Below, one piece after another: positions 18,525 through 28,220 of a stretch of 62,596 bases of DNA. The stretch comes from Mesorhizobium sp. M1C.F.Ca.ET.210.01.1.1 (GTDB taxonomy: Bacteria; Pseudomonadota; Alphaproteobacteria; Rhizobiales; Rhizobiaceae), in assembly GCF_004791585.1 (NCBI RefSeq), contig NZ_SRUU01000003.1, forward strand, positions 1 through 62,596. Reading direction: 5' to 3'. The position numbers were made by a program, and so were the translations under genes. The stretch's first letter is position 1. Every line of letters starts with the position of its first letter. The notes beneath the pieces are model-generated. The model did no database searches. It saw only the letters and a program-made list of their open reading frames with translations, and was not told where the DNA came from.

Positions 18525-19328
18525 TTAGAGCGCGCTTTTGGCCTGCTCGATCTTTTCCGCCAGAACCTGCTGTCCAAGCGCGCCGAACAGCACTTCATTG
18601 CCGACCACATAGGACGGCGTGCCGGTGATCGACAGCTTGGTGGCGAGGTCGTAGGTCCGGGAGAGCGCTTCGTTGATGCTCGGATCCTTCATCTTCTCGC
18701 GCAGTTTCGCCTCGTCGGCGCCCAGCGAAAGCGCCACCTTCATGGCGGTGGATTCGGTGGCGCGGCCCTGGCCGCCGAGCAGCGCGGTGTGAAACTCGCC
18801 GTATTTCTCCGGCATCATCAGGTGGAAGGCCATCGACACCACGCTGGCCTTTTGCGAATCCGGGCTGAGGATCGGGAATTCCTTGAGCACAAAGCGCAGA
18901 TCCGGATCGGCTTTGGTCAGCGCCTTCATGTCCTCGATGGCGCGTTTGCAGAAGCCGCAATTGTAGTCGTAGAACTCGACGATGGTGACCTTGCCCTTCG
19001 GGTTGCCGACGACGCCGTCGAAGGTGGAGTTGAAGATCTCGTCCTTCGCGTTCTTGATGACGCCGAGCGCGGCAAGCCGCTGCTCTTCCTTCTGCTTGGC
19101 CTCGAGCGCGTCCTGAACCTCGAGCAGAACCTCCGGGTTCTTCAAAAGATAGTCGCGGATGATGCCTTCGACTTCCTTGCGGTCGATCTTGCTGTCCGTG
19201 GAGGCCACCTGGATGGCTTGCGTCGTATCGGCCTTGGCGGCCTGCGGGCTTCCCGCCACGAAGCCGAATGCCAGCATGCCGAGCGCTACCGCCACGCCGG
19301 CGCTGCCGAGCAGGATTGCCTTGTTCAT
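18525..19328 (-). CDS. DsbA-family thiol:disulfide oxidoreductase, exported
   Basis: 267 residues with signal peptide (ILLGSAGVAVALGMLAFGFV). A charged N-terminal helical segment (KIDRKEVEGIIRDYLLKNPE) precedes the thioredoxin fold. The active site is FYDYNCGFCKRA (CGFC, about residue 130) and the cis-proline is in SITGTPSYVVG. Com1/DsbA-like members form or shuffle disulfides in periplasmic proteins. Start is ATG 19328 with GGAACTGATC directly upstream; an earlier in-frame ATG lacks a ribosome site. It follows the M48 protease gene by 57 bases, so they may be co-transcribed. Confidence 0.94.
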   Translation of the reverse strand: MNKAILLGSAGVAVALGMLAFGFVAGSPQAAKADTTQAIQVASTDSKIDRKEVEGIIRDYLLKNPEVLLEVQDALEAKQKEEQRLAALGVIKNAKDEIFNSTFDGVVGNPKGKVTIVEFYDYNCGFCKRAIEDMKALTKADPDLRFVLKEFPILSPDSQKASVVSMAFHLMMPEKYGEFHTALLGGQGRATESTAMKVALSLGADEAKLREKMKDPSINEALSRTYDLATKLSITGTPSYVVGNEVLFGALGQQVLAEKIEQAKSAL

Positions 19329-19385
19329 GATCAGTTCCTTCTGCCTGTCCCGGTCCACCTTAGTCGCCGCGCACGGCCGGGACGT

Positions 19386-20798
19386 TCATTTGAGTTTGTT
19401 CGATGGCGTGTAGTTTATGATATCCTGCGCGCGAAGCCAGCCGGGCTCGCCGCGCCTCAACTTCTGTTGAGCGCGCATGGCGAAGATTTTCGCGTTCTTG
19501 TAGTCGGCCGAATAGAAATGGCCTTCGGCGGTTGCAAGATCGGCGGCCGGGATTTGCCCCAGTTCGCCATAGGCCTGCGCCAGATAGCGATAGGCTTCCG
19601 CATTTTCCTTGTCGCGGCCGATACCGTTGCTGAGCTGGGTCGCCGCCTTCTTGATTGATTCCGGTGTCCCGACCGCCATCAGCGCCTGCCCGAGCGAGAC
19701 CAGGAGCAGCCCGGACCGCGCCGGGTCGAGGCTGACGGCCTTGGCATAGGCGTCCGCGGCGTCCTTTGGCTTGTTGACCTTCATCAGGATGTCGCCGCGC
19801 AGCTCCTGGAAATAGGGGTTCTTCGGCTGTTCCTTGATCAGCGCCGCGGTCTTTGCCAGCGCGGCGCCGGGATTGCCGTAGAGGTAGGTCTGCTGCGCGT
19901 CGCCGTAGCGCGAGGCGAGGCTGGTCGGGTTCTTGCGCATCAGCCGCGCCACGGCTGCCTGGCCCTGCATATAGGCGGCGATCTTGATGCGCATCATGTC
20001 GTGCCGCTGCTGCAACGCCGGTGGATCGACCTGGTTGACGTAGGGGCTCGCCTTGACCAGCACTTCGAGGTTGGCGATGCGCTCCTGCGGCATCGGATGG
20101 CTGATGCGGTAGGGATCGAGCTGGGTGCCCGATAGCGACAGCGCGCTCTGGAAGCGGCCAAAGGTCTTCAGCATGCCCATGCCGGACTGGCCGGTGGCGT
20201 TGAGATAGGTGATCGCCGAGCGGTCTGCGGTGATCTCTTCGCCGCGCTGATAAGCAAGGATGCTGCGCTGCGCCATCTCGCCGCCGCCGGCGGCGACGCC
20301 CATGCCGGCGCCGGCAAGGCCGCGGCTGTTGGTCGTGGCGCCGGCAACCATCGCGCCCGCGCCGAGCAGCGTGGCGATGATGGCCATCGTCTTGGCGCGG
20401 TCGAGCTGGTCGCGCAGCTTCTGCTGGTGGCCGCCGGCAATATGGCCGGCCTCATGCGCGATGACGCCGATGATCTCGTTCGGCGTCTCGGCCGTCACCA
20501 GCGCGCCGGTGTTGATGAACAGGCGGCGGCCCGTCACGAAGGCGTTGAAGCTCTGGTCGTTGACGAGAACGATGTCGATGCCGTCATTGGCCAGGCCCGC
20601 GGCCTTGAAGATCGGCCGGGCATAGTCGCGCACCAGCGCTTCGATCTCGGCGTCGCGCACCACCGGCACGCCTTGCGCGAAGGCGTTCACCGAAGTGGAT
20701 ACCGCGACGGCGGCGGCAAGCAGGAGTGTCGCGAATCCGCGCGCGGTTCGCCCTATTGCGGTCGATCTGTCGATCATCGTTCGGGGTCGGCTCAACAT
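19386..20798 (-). CDS. M48-family zinc metalloprotease with TPR tail (BepA-like)
   Basis: About 470 residues. A signal peptide (ARGFATLLLAAAVAVSTSVN) is followed by the peptidase domain with IGVIAHEAGHIAGGH (zinc motif HEAGH) and a downstream glutamate in RGEEITADRSAI. The C-terminal half is TPR-like helices (AADAYAKAVSLDPARSG and similar). BepA-type proteins act in the periplasm on outer-membrane protein assembly and quality control. The open frame runs up to 20966; I chose the ATG at 20798, and ATG 20777 is also possible. Divergent from the aminotransferase gene. Confidence 0.92.
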   Translation of the reverse strand: MLSRPRTMIDRSTAIGRTARGFATLLLAAAVAVSTSVNAFAQGVPVVRDAEIEALVRDYARPIFKAAGLANDGIDIVLVNDQSFNAFVTGRRLFINTGALVTAETPNEIIGVIAHEAGHIAGGHQQKLRDQLDRAKTMAIIATLLGAGAMVAGATTNSRGLAGAGMGVAAGGGEMAQRSILAYQRGEEITADRSAITYLNATGQSGMGMLKTFGRFQSALSLSGTQLDPYRISHPMPQERIANLEVLVKASPYVNQVDPPALQQRHDMMRIKIAAYMQGQAAVARLMRKNPTSLASRYGDAQQTYLYGNPGAALAKTAALIKEQPKNPYFQELRGDILMKVNKPKDAADAYAKAVSLDPARSGLLLVSLGQALMAVGTPESIKKAATQLSNGIGRDKENAEAYRYLAQAYGELGQIPAADLATAEGHFYSADYKNAKIFAMRAQQKLRRGEPGWLRAQDIINYTPSNKLK

Positions 20799-20991
20799 GA
20801 GGTCCACTGGTAGACGAGCGGGCGAAAGATGAAAAGTCGGCGCCGGTAACTTCCTGCGCGCTTGTGATCCCCACATCAATCGGGCATTTGTGCGGCGCTG
20901 CCGTCGGACCCAGGCAATTCCAAGGAGACCGCGCGGCTGTTTCCGCCGGGAATTGCTCCAGAGCACAAAGGCAGACTGGACGAGAGGTCAA

Positions 20992-22140
20992 ATGGTCGTT
21001 TCGCTTTCACGCCGCGGCGAGGTCGAGCCGTTCCACGCCATGGATATCCTGGCCGAAGCCAACCGGCTCAAGGCCACCGGCGTCCCCGTGGTGTCGATGG
21101 CGGTCGGCCAGCCGTCGGACCCGGCTCCGGCCGGCGTCCGGGATGCCGCGGCTCTTGCGCTCAAGCACGGCCGCATTGGTTACACCGATGCTTTGGGGTT
21201 GATGGAACTGCGCAAGGCGATTGCCGCTCATTATGGCGAGCACTATGGGATCGATGTCGCGCCGGGCCGCATCGCTGTCACCACTGGCTCGTCCGCAGCC
21301 TTCAACCTGGCCTTTCTGGCGATGTTCGACCCCGGCGACCGCGTTGCCATCGCGGCACCGGGTTATCCGGCCTATCGCAACATCATGGCCGCGCTCGGCA
21401 TCGAGATCGTCGAGATCGAGCTCGGCTCGGATGCCTATCTCCACGCCGATCACCTGAAGGCCGCACATCGCGAAAAACCGCTGAAGGGCGTGCTGTTCGC
21501 CAGCCCCGCCAATCCGACCGGCGCCGTCATTCCGGCGGACGAGCTTTCGGCGCTTGTGAAGACAGCCGACGAGCTCGGCATCGCTGTCATATCGGACGAG
21601 ATCTACCACAGGTTGGCCTATGCTGCGCCGGATACGACCGCGCTCTCCTACGGCGCCGGCGTGACGGTGATCAACTCCTTCTCGAAATACTACTGCATGA
21701 CCGGCTGGCGCATCGGCTGGATGGTGCTGCCGGAAGAGCTGGTGCGGCCGGTCGAGCGTATTGCCCAGAGCCTCTACATCTCGCCGCCGGAACTGTCGCA
21801 GGTCGCGGCAATCGAGGCCTTCAAGGCCACGCAAGAGCTGGAAGCGGTGAAGGCGCGCTATGCCTGGAACCGCGATCTCTTGATGAAGCGTCTGCCGGAA
21901 CTCGGCTTCGCGCTCGCCGCACCCATGGACGGCGCCTTCTACGCCTTCTGCGACGTCACCAGGCACACCAATGACAGCATGGCCTTCGCGCGCAAGATGC
22001 TGGCGGAGGCGCATGTCGCGGCCACGCCTGGCCGCGACTTCGACCCGCTGCAGGGCCATCGCACCATGCGCTTTTCCTATGCCGGCAGCCACGACGACAT
22101 GGTCGAGGCGCTCGCCCGCATCGAACGTTGGCTGAAATAG
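20992..22140 (+). CDS. Class I/II pyridoxal-phosphate aminotransferase
   Basis: 382 residues, fold type I. The phosphate-site and aspartate blocks SPANPTGAVIP and ISDEIYHRLAY are present; the PLP lysine is in NSFSKYYCMTGWRIGW (about residue 228); a C-terminal FSYAGSHDDM with arginine just before contributes to carboxylate binding. It transfers an amino group from an amino acid to a keto acid; the sequence does not settle the substrate. ATG 20992 has GAGGTC four bases upstream. The glutaminase gene begins seven bases after the stop, so the two form an operon dealing with amino-group metabolism. Confidence 0.92.
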   Translation: MVVSLSRRGEVEPFHAMDILAEANRLKATGVPVVSMAVGQPSDPAPAGVRDAAALALKHGRIGYTDALGLMELRKAIAAHYGEHYGIDVAPGRIAVTTGSSAAFNLAFLAMFDPGDRVAIAAPGYPAYRNIMAALGIEIVEIELGSDAYLHADHLKAAHREKPLKGVLFASPANPTGAVIPADELSALVKTADELGIAVISDEIYHRLAYAAPDTTALSYGAGVTVINSFSKYYCMTGWRIGWMVLPEELVRPVERIAQSLYISPPELSQVAAIEAFKATQELEAVKARYAWNRDLLMKRLPELGFALAAPMDGAFYAFCDVTRHTNDSMAFARKMLAEAHVAATPGRDFDPLQGHRTMRFSYAGSHDDMVEALARIERWLK

Positions 22141-22146
22141 ACGCCC

Positions 22147-23076
22147 ATGCCGGAACTCGAGCAAGCGCTGGCCGAAGTGGCCGCCGAATTGGCGGAGCGG
22201 ACGGATCGCGGTGATGTCGCTACCTACATCCCGCAGCTCGGCAAGATCGATCCGAGGAAATTCGGCATCGCCGCCGTGACCAATGACGGCCGCGTCATCC
22301 TTGCCGGCGACGCCGATCAGGCCTTTTCCATCCAGAGCGTCTCGAAAGTGTTCACGCTGACATTGGCGTTGGGCAAGATCGGCGATGCGCTCTGGCACCG
22401 CGTCGGTCGCGAGCCGTCCGGCAACCCGTTCAACTCGATCGTCCAGCTCGAGCATGAGAACGGCATTCCGCGCAATCCGTTCATCAATGCCGGCGCCATC
22501 GTCATCTCCGACGTCCTGCTTGCCGGCCATCAGCCGCGCGAGGCGATCGGCGAGATCCTGCGCTTCGTCCAGTTCCTCGCCGACGACGATACGATCATCA
22601 TCGACCGCGAGGTCGCAGCCTCCGAGCGCGCCACCGGCTACCGCAATTTCGCCTTGGCCAACTACATGAAATCCTTCGGCAATCTCCATCACGAGCCGGA
22701 GTTGGCGCTCGGCGTCTACTTCCACCATTGCGCCATCGCCATGAGTTGCCGGCAACTTGCCATGGCCGGCCGCTTCCTCGCCAATGGCGGCCGCAATCCG
22801 GCGACCGGACATTCGGTTGTGTCGCCGGAGCGGGCGCGCCGCATCGGCGCGCTGATGTTGACCTGCGGCCACTATGACGGCTCAGGCGATTTCGCCTTCC
22901 GCGTCGGCATTCCGGGAAAGAGCGGCGTCGGCGGCGGCATTCTTGGCATCGTGCCTGGCGTGGCATCGCTCGCTGTCTGGTCTCCGGGTCTCAACGAGAA
23001 CGGCAACTCCAAGCTCGGCTCGATCGCGCTGGAGAAGCTCGCCAGGATGATGAACTGGTCGATCTTCGCGCCTTGA
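22147..23076 (+). CDS. glsA: Glutaminase
   Basis: 309 residues, the usual length of the serine-dependent glutaminase family. The catalytic SxxK is in [15 protein letters not shown] (about residue 63). [15 protein letters not shown] and the tyrosine-bearing [13 protein letters not shown] are also family blocks, as is [15 protein letters not shown] near the end. It hydrolyses glutamine to glutamate and ammonia in the cytoplasm. Downstream partner of the aminotransferase gene. A strong terminator follows. Confidence 0.96.
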   Translation: MPELEQALAEVAAELAERTDRGDVATYIPQLGKIDPRKFGIAAVTNDGRVILAGDADQAFSIQSVSKVFTLTLALGKIGDALWHRVGREPSGNPFNSIVQLEHENGIPRNPFINAGAIVISDVLLAGHQPREAIGEILRFVQFLADDDTIIIDREVAASERATGYRNFALANYMKSFGNLHHEPELALGVYFHHCAIAMSCRQLAMAGRFLANGGRNPATGHSVVSPERARRIGALMLTCGHYDGSGDFAFRVGIPGKSGVGGGILGIVPGVASLAVWSPGLNENGNSKLGSIALEKLARMMNWSIFAP

Positions 23077-23095
23077 GCGGCGGGTTCAAGCAAAG

Positions 23096-23128
23096 AAAAA
23101 ATCCCGCGCCGGGCAGCGCGGGATTTTT
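23096..23128 (+). terminator. Strong bidirectional intrinsic terminator
   Basis: AAAAATCCCGCGC (23097-23109) pairs perfectly with GCGCGGGATTTTT (23116-23128), 13 bp, six-base loop, with A and T tracts on both flanks so that it works in both directions. It lies 20 bases after glsA and 32 bases from the end of the convergent rne gene. Confidence 0.92.
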
Positions 23129-23159
23129 GCTAACAGATCAACCGAACAGCTTGAAAAGC

Positions 23160-26117
23160 CTAGAAAAAGCCCTTCCTCTGCCACCAGCCGGCGCGCTTCG
23201 GCTTTTCTTCAGCCTTGGCCTCATCAGTGACGGTTGACGAAACGATGGGAACGACCGGCGCGTCGATCGACTGGGGCTTGCGCCGCGTCGGGTGCGCATT
23301 GGCGGGCGCCTCGGCCTCGGTCGCAGCAGAAGCGGCTGCCGCCACTGCCGGTTCCGCGACCACGGGTTCAGCCGGAAGCTCCGCGGGCGGCGTGGGCGCG
23401 GTCTCGACGACCGCTTCCTGCGCAGCCTTCTTCGCTCGCGATGCGCGGCGCGGCTTTTTCGGCTTCTCAGCATCCGGAGCATCGTCATTGGCAGGCGCGG
23501 GCTGCCCTTCTGCCGCTGCCGCCGGAGCGCTTTCGGGGGCCTCGCCTTCCGCTTGGCCGCGCTCAAGGCCATCTTCCGCCTCGCCAGCGGCATCGGCCAC
23601 GGCTTCGTCGTCCTCGCGGCGATTGCGCTTGCCGCCACGCTTGCCGCGACGGCGCTTCTTGCCGGCACCGTCCTCCGACGCCTCCAGGGTCGCTTCCGCG
23701 TCGGCTGGGGCATCGGCCTTCAACTCTGGCGTCGCTTCGCTTTCCTGCGCGGCGGCATCCGCCGGCGCGGGGGCCGAAACGGCATCGCCAGGGGCGCCGT
23801 GCTCACGGTCGCGATCCTTGCCACCACGCCGCCGGCGACGCTTGCGGCGCTTGCGGCCTTCACCGTCCTCGGATCTCTGCGGATGCTGTCCCTGCTGCGG
23901 ATGGCGCGGCTGTTCGGCCTGGCCCGAGACTTCATCTTCCTCCTCGACGACGATCTCGTCCTCGGGTTCCTCCGGCTCGACATAGGTCGGCAGGCTGCGC
24001 ATCTCGACAAAGCCTTCCGGCTTCTCCGCCACGGCGCCGCGGAAGATCGCATAGTGCTGCGAGCCCAGTGTCTCGTCGGCTTCGAGCGTGATGGTCAGGC
24101 CGAACCGGGCTTCGAGCTCGACCAGATTGGCGCGCTTGTGGTTGAGCACGTAGAGCGCCGTCGCGGCCGGCGTGCGCACGATGATGTGGCTGCGCGAATC
24201 CTTGAGCAGGAACTCCTCGATCGCCCTGACCACCATCAGCGCCACCGAAGAGTCGGAGCGCACATGGCCGGTGCCGCCGCAATGCGGGCAGGGCTTCATC
24301 GTCGATTCCAGCACGCTGGCGCGGATGCGCTGGCGCGACATCTCCATCAGGCCGAAATGCGAGATGCGGCCGACCTGGATGCGGGCGCGATCGTTCTTGA
24401 GGTGATCCTTCAGCCGCTTCTCGACGGAGCGGTTGTTCCGGTTCTCCTCCATATCGATGAAGTCGATGACGATCAGGCCGGCAAGGTCGCGCAGCCTCAA
24501 CTGCCGGGCGACTTCCTCCGCGGCCTCCAGATTGGTGTGGAGCGCGGTGTCCTCGATCGAATGCTCCTTGGTGGAGCGGCCGGAGTTGACGTCGATCGAG
24601 ACCAGCGCCTCGGTCTGGTTGATGATGATGTAGCCGCCGCTCTTCAGCGTCACCTGCGGCTGCAGCATGCGGTCGAGCTGTGCCTCGATGCCGTTGCGCA
24701 CGAAGATCGGCGTGGCGTCGCGATAGGGCTGCACCACCTTGGCATGGCTCGGCATCAGCATGCGCATGAAGTCCTTGGCCTCGCGATAGCCGTCCTCGCC
24801 GGAGACCAGGATTTCATCGATGTCCTTGTTGTAGAGGTCGCGCACCGAGCGCTTGATCAGGCTGCCTTCCTCATAGACCAGGGCAGGGGCCGACGACTGC
24901 AGCGTGAGATTGCGGACGTTTTCCCAAAGCCGCATCAGATATTCGTAGTCGCGCTTGATCTCCGCCTTGGTGCGGCTTTCGCCGGCGGTGCGCAGGATGA
25001 CGCCCATGCCCTGCGGCACCTCGAGGTCGGCCACGACCTCCTTCAGCCGCTTGCGGTCCTGGGCATTGGTGATCTTGCGCGAGATGCCGCCGCCGCGTGC
25101 GGTGTTCGGCATCAGCACAGAGTAGCGGCCTGCCAGCGAGAGATAGGTGGTCAGCGCGGCGCCCTTGTTGCCGCGCTCTTCCTTGACGACCTGGACCAGC
25201 AGGATCTGGCGGCGCTTGATGACTTCCTGGATCTTGTACTGGCGGCGGACCGGCTTGCGGCGGTTGCGGACCTCTTCCAGCGCATCCTCGGCGCCGACCG
25301 ATTCGATCTCGTGCTCGTCCGAATGCGCGGACTGCACCTCTTCCAGCATGCCGCGGTCGCTGTCGCTGGGAGCGGCTTCGTCGGCCGGGGCGGCCTCGCT
25401 GGCGGATTCGGCCTGCGGCACCGCCTCCGAGATCACATCCGCATCGACGCTCGCGGCAATCGAGGTCGGGCCGCCTTCGGAGGGCTGGTCATCCTCGTGC
25501 TCTGCTTTGCCTTCGGTTGCATCGACGCTGGCTTCGGGAGCCTTGTTTTCTTGTTCGGCGGCCGCCTCGGTCACCGAATCGTCGGTTTCCGACATCGCTT
25601 CGACGTTCTCCGTCGAAGCATCGGCATCACCCGCGTCGCCTCCAGCCTCGCCGGAAGCCGCAATTTCCTCGCCGCCCTCGCTACTTTCTCCCGAGCCGGC
25701 GGCGTCCGCGCCGCGCTTGTGCTCGCCGCGGTCGCGATTCTTGCCGCCGCGCCGGCGGCTGCGGCGTCCGCGATCGCGCGCCTGCTGCTCCTCGCCGCCC
25801 TCGGCCTCCTCGTCGTCTTCGTCTTCGGCCTCCTGCGCTTCGGCGCGCAGCAGAGCCTGACGGTCGGCGACCGGTATCTGGTAGTAGTCGGGGTGAATTT
25901 CACTGAAGGCGAGAAAACCGTGACGGTTGCCGCCATATTCGACAAAGGCTGCCTGAAGGGAAGGTTCGACGCGGGTTACGCGGGCGAGATAGATGTTTCC
26001 TTTGAGCTGCTTCTTGTCCTGGGATTCAAAGTCGAATTCTTCTATGCGGTTACCGCGAACGACAACAACGCGTGTTTCCTCCGGGTGGGAGGCGTCTATC
26101 AGCATCTTGTTGGGCAT
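23160..26117 (-). CDS. rne: Ribonuclease E
   Basis: 985 residues. The N-terminal S1 domain (about 35-290) is split by a long acidic and basic low-complexity insertion, as in other alphaproteobacteria. The DNase I-like catalytic site shows SIDVNSGRSTKEHS and LIVIDFIDMEENRNNRS with the two metal-binding aspartates. The Zn-link CPHCGGTGH allows tetramer assembly. The C-terminal third is Arg- and acid-rich, the degradosome and RNA-binding tail, ending in AGWWQRKGFF. It starts bulk mRNA decay and processes rRNA and tRNA. The ATG follows CGGGAGG. Long open frames on the opposite strand are composition artefacts. Confidence 0.96.
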   Translation of the reverse strand: MPNKMLIDASHPEETRVVVVRGNRIEEFDFESQDKKQLKGNIYLARVTRVEPSLQAAFVEYGGNRHGFLAFSEIHPDYYQIPVADRQALLRAEAQEAEDEDDEEAEGGEEQQARDRGRRSRRRGGKNRDRGEHKRGADAAGSGESSEGGEEIAASGEAGGDAGDADASTENVEAMSETDDSVTEAAAEQENKAPEASVDATEGKAEHEDDQPSEGGPTSIAASVDADVISEAVPQAESASEAAPADEAAPSDSDRGMLEEVQSAHSDEHEIESVGAEDALEEVRNRRKPVRRQYKIQEVIKRRQILLVQVVKEERGNKGAALTTYLSLAGRYSVLMPNTARGGGISRKITNAQDRKRLKEVVADLEVPQGMGVILRTAGESRTKAEIKRDYEYLMRLWENVRNLTLQSSAPALVYEEGSLIKRSVRDLYNKDIDEILVSGEDGYREAKDFMRMLMPSHAKVVQPYRDATPIFVRNGIEAQLDRMLQPQVTLKSGGYIIINQTEALVSIDVNSGRSTKEHSIEDTALHTNLEAAEEVARQLRLRDLAGLIVIDFIDMEENRNNRSVEKRLKDHLKNDRARIQVGRISHFGLMEMSRQRIRASVLESTMKPCPHCGGTGHVRSDSSVALMVVRAIEEFLLKDSRSHIIVRTPAATALYVLNHKRANLVELEARFGLTITLEADETLGSQHYAIFRGAVAEKPEGFVEMRSLPTYVEPEEPEDEIVVEEEDEVSGQAEQPRHPQQGQHPQRSEDGEGRKRRKRRRRRGGKDRDREHGAPGDAVSAPAPADAAAQESEATPELKADAPADAEATLEASEDGAGKKRRRGKRGGKRNRREDDEAVADAAGEAEDGLERGQAEGEAPESAPAAAAEGQPAPANDDAPDAEKPKKPRRASRAKKAAQEAVVETAPTPPAELPAEPVVAEPAVAAAASAATEAEAPANAHPTRRKPQSIDAPVVPIVSSTVTDEAKAEEKPKRAGWWQRKGFF

Positions 26118-26754
26118 TATTTCGTTTCCTCCCGGCAGCCATCAGCCGCAGCTGGCGGGGCATGCCCCGCCGCTGTGTGCCTAGATTTGTGTGGATGCCG
26201 GATAATTGAATGTCCGCCGGCCGCTGCTTCAACGCGATGGCGGTGCCGCCCGCAGCCACAGTGGCGCGGTTCGATGCGGACCTTTCCATGATTGCGCTTG
26301 AAGCCATCGGCACCCAGCAGAACCTTTTGAACCAAAGCCCGGGCTGAGCCGGACCAGCTTGTTTGCTCACACGGAGCCGGCGCGGGACATCCCGGCCGTT
26401 TTCATCGCGCAAGCGATTCCCCCGCCACGGGAGCACGCCTGCGAAAATCGTCGCGATCACCTGGACCTGGAAGCGCCGTCACATCTTACCCCTGGCGGGA
26501 AACTGCAGGGGCGGGCGGTTCCAGGATTGCAGTGATCCAATGTCGCTTTTATGATTTGGCGGGGTGGAAGGCAACCCCGATTTCGGATGCCGGCAAAAAG
26601 CGCTTCCGTTGGGGAAGGTCGCGCTCCACCGCTGCATGAAAAGGCTTGGTTAACCTTCTCTGGATACCAATCGTTAATCGAGTTGGCGGCCAGACAGGCC
26701 CTTCTGCGAAACGACCCGGCGCACAGCGCCAAACCGGGGAGCGACGGACAAGAG
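26118..26754. other. 637-base divergent region between rne and the amidase gene
   Basis: It must contain the rne promoter with its 5' leader and the amidase promoter. RNase E leaders in other bacteria carry autoregulatory hairpins; I could not identify one by eye. The segment near 26640-26690 is less GC-rich (GGTTAACC, then GGATACCAATCGTTAATCG) and is the likeliest place for the amidase promoter. No convincing gene is seen. Confidence 0.4.
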
Positions 26755-28011
26755 ATGGGACTGGCAGGCACCGCAGACAAGGGGCGTGGCGCCGCCAGGC
26801 ATTTCCTGCTCATGGCAAGGACCTTTTTGCTGCTGGCGGTCCTGCTTGGGCTGACGGCCGCCTCGCGGGCCGATGGATCGCTTGGCGCAACCGGCTACAA
26901 GATGGCCGGCGACGCTACCAGGATGCGCATCGTCGTGACCTTCGATCGCGAGCCGGACGTCAAGTGGTTCCTGCTGCGCGGCCCCAATCGTCTCGTCGTC
27001 GATCTGCCGCGCACGCGATTCGCCCTCAACGCCAAGGACGTGAAGCCGCGTGGGCTGGTGCGCGCCGTTCGCTATGGCGATCAGGGCAAGGGCTCGCGGC
27101 TCATCCTCACCGGCAAAGGACCGTTCGCCGTCGACAAGCTTGACGTGCTGAAGAATGACGACGGCAGCGGCTACCGCATCGCCATCGACATGTCGGCCGC
27201 GTCGGAACGGGAGTTCGACGAGGCCCTCGCCAACCAGTCGCTGACGACGGGCTCGACCGTTTCGACCGACAAGGGCGGCCGCGTCGGCACCGGGCCGGTC
27301 TCGGCGCCGGGCCATCGCTTCACCATCGTCGTCGATCCCGGCCATGGCGGCGTCGACGGCGGCGCCGAGAGCGCTTCAGGCACGGTCGAGAAGAACGTGA
27401 CGCTCGCCTTCGCCGCCGAGCTGCGCGACAAGCTGGCCGCGGTCGGCAAATACGATGTGTACATGACGCGGGACAACGACGTGTACCTGCCGCTCGACGA
27501 ACGCGTGCGCATCGCCCGCCAGCACGAAGCCGATCTTCTGATTTCCATCCATGCCGATACGATCGCCGTCAAAGGCCTCCGGGGCGCCACGGTCTACACA
27601 CTCTCGGACAAGGCCTCCGATCCTGAGGCCCAGGCGCTCGCCGATCGCGAGAACCTGTCCGACCAGTTCGCCGGCATGAAGATCGAGGACGACAACAAGG
27701 AGGTCACCGACATCCTGATCGACCTGATCCGCCGCGAGACGCATGGCTTTTCGATGAGCTTTGCCCACACGTTGGTCGGCCAGCTGTCGACCAGCGTCGG
27801 CCTGATCAACAATCCGCAGCGCTCGGCGGGCTTCAAGGTGCTGAAGGCGCCCGACGTTCCATCCGTGCTGGTTGAGCTTGGTTATCTTTCGAACAGCAAG
27901 GACGAAGCGCAGTTGCTCAGCGCCGACTGGCGCGGCAAGGCGGCCCAGAGCATCACCAATGCCGTCGCCTTGTTCGCCGCTGCCAAAGCGGGTGCCAGGG
28001 CTGGTGGCTGA
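26755..28011 (+). CDS. N-acetylmuramoyl-L-alanine amidase (AmiC-like, AMIN plus Amidase_3)
   Basis: About 418 residues. A hydrophobic export segment (LLLAVLLGLTAASRA) is followed by an AMIN domain (about 55-150, RMRIVVTFDREPDVKWF) for septal targeting. The Amidase_3 domain carries zinc ligands in VVDPGHGGVDGG, in the glutamate of TVEKNV and in SIHADTI; the catalytic glutamate is in VLVELGYLSN. It cleaves the amide linking stem peptide to MurNAc and splits septal peptidoglycan. I chose ATG 26755; a start at ATG 26812, just before the signal peptide, is an alternative. The PBP1A gene follows. Confidence 0.94.
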   Translation: MGLAGTADKGRGAARHFLLMARTFLLLAVLLGLTAASRADGSLGATGYKMAGDATRMRIVVTFDREPDVKWFLLRGPNRLVVDLPRTRFALNAKDVKPRGLVRAVRYGDQGKGSRLILTGKGPFAVDKLDVLKNDDGSGYRIAIDMSAASEREFDEALANQSLTTGSTVSTDKGGRVGTGPVSAPGHRFTIVVDPGHGGVDGGAESASGTVEKNVTLAFAAELRDKLAAVGKYDVYMTRDNDVYLPLDERVRIARQHEADLLISIHADTIAVKGLRGATVYTLSDKASDPEAQALADRENLSDQFAGMKIEDDNKEVTDILIDLIRRETHGFSMSFAHTLVGQLSTSVGLINNPQRSAGFKVLKAPDVPSVLVELGYLSNSKDEAQLLSADWRGKAAQSITNAVALFAAAKAGARAGG

Positions 28012-28220
28012 AGGGACTGTCCTGCAACCACAAGCGGCGTTGCATGACGACAACACGTGGCGTTATTATTTCACGGATCGAGTCCTGAAACTTCGCGCTG
28101 CCGTATTTTGTCCACATGGTCGCGACATGGGTTTTTCATTGCGGATTGGGACCGCCCCGTAAAGCTTGCGCGACTGCCGGCTTCGTTTAGGGAAATCCCG
28201 AACCTCGGACTGGAGCGGGC

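Noticed and set aside
23292..26291. 999-codon open frame opposite rne
   Set aside because: It mirrors rne across its length, has no ribosome site or family motif, and is Leu/Arg/Gly-rich as expected from the complement of high-GC codons.
26118..26754. Autoregulatory hairpin or riboswitch in the rne leader
   Set aside because: No conserved fold could be recognised by eye; absence of evidence only.
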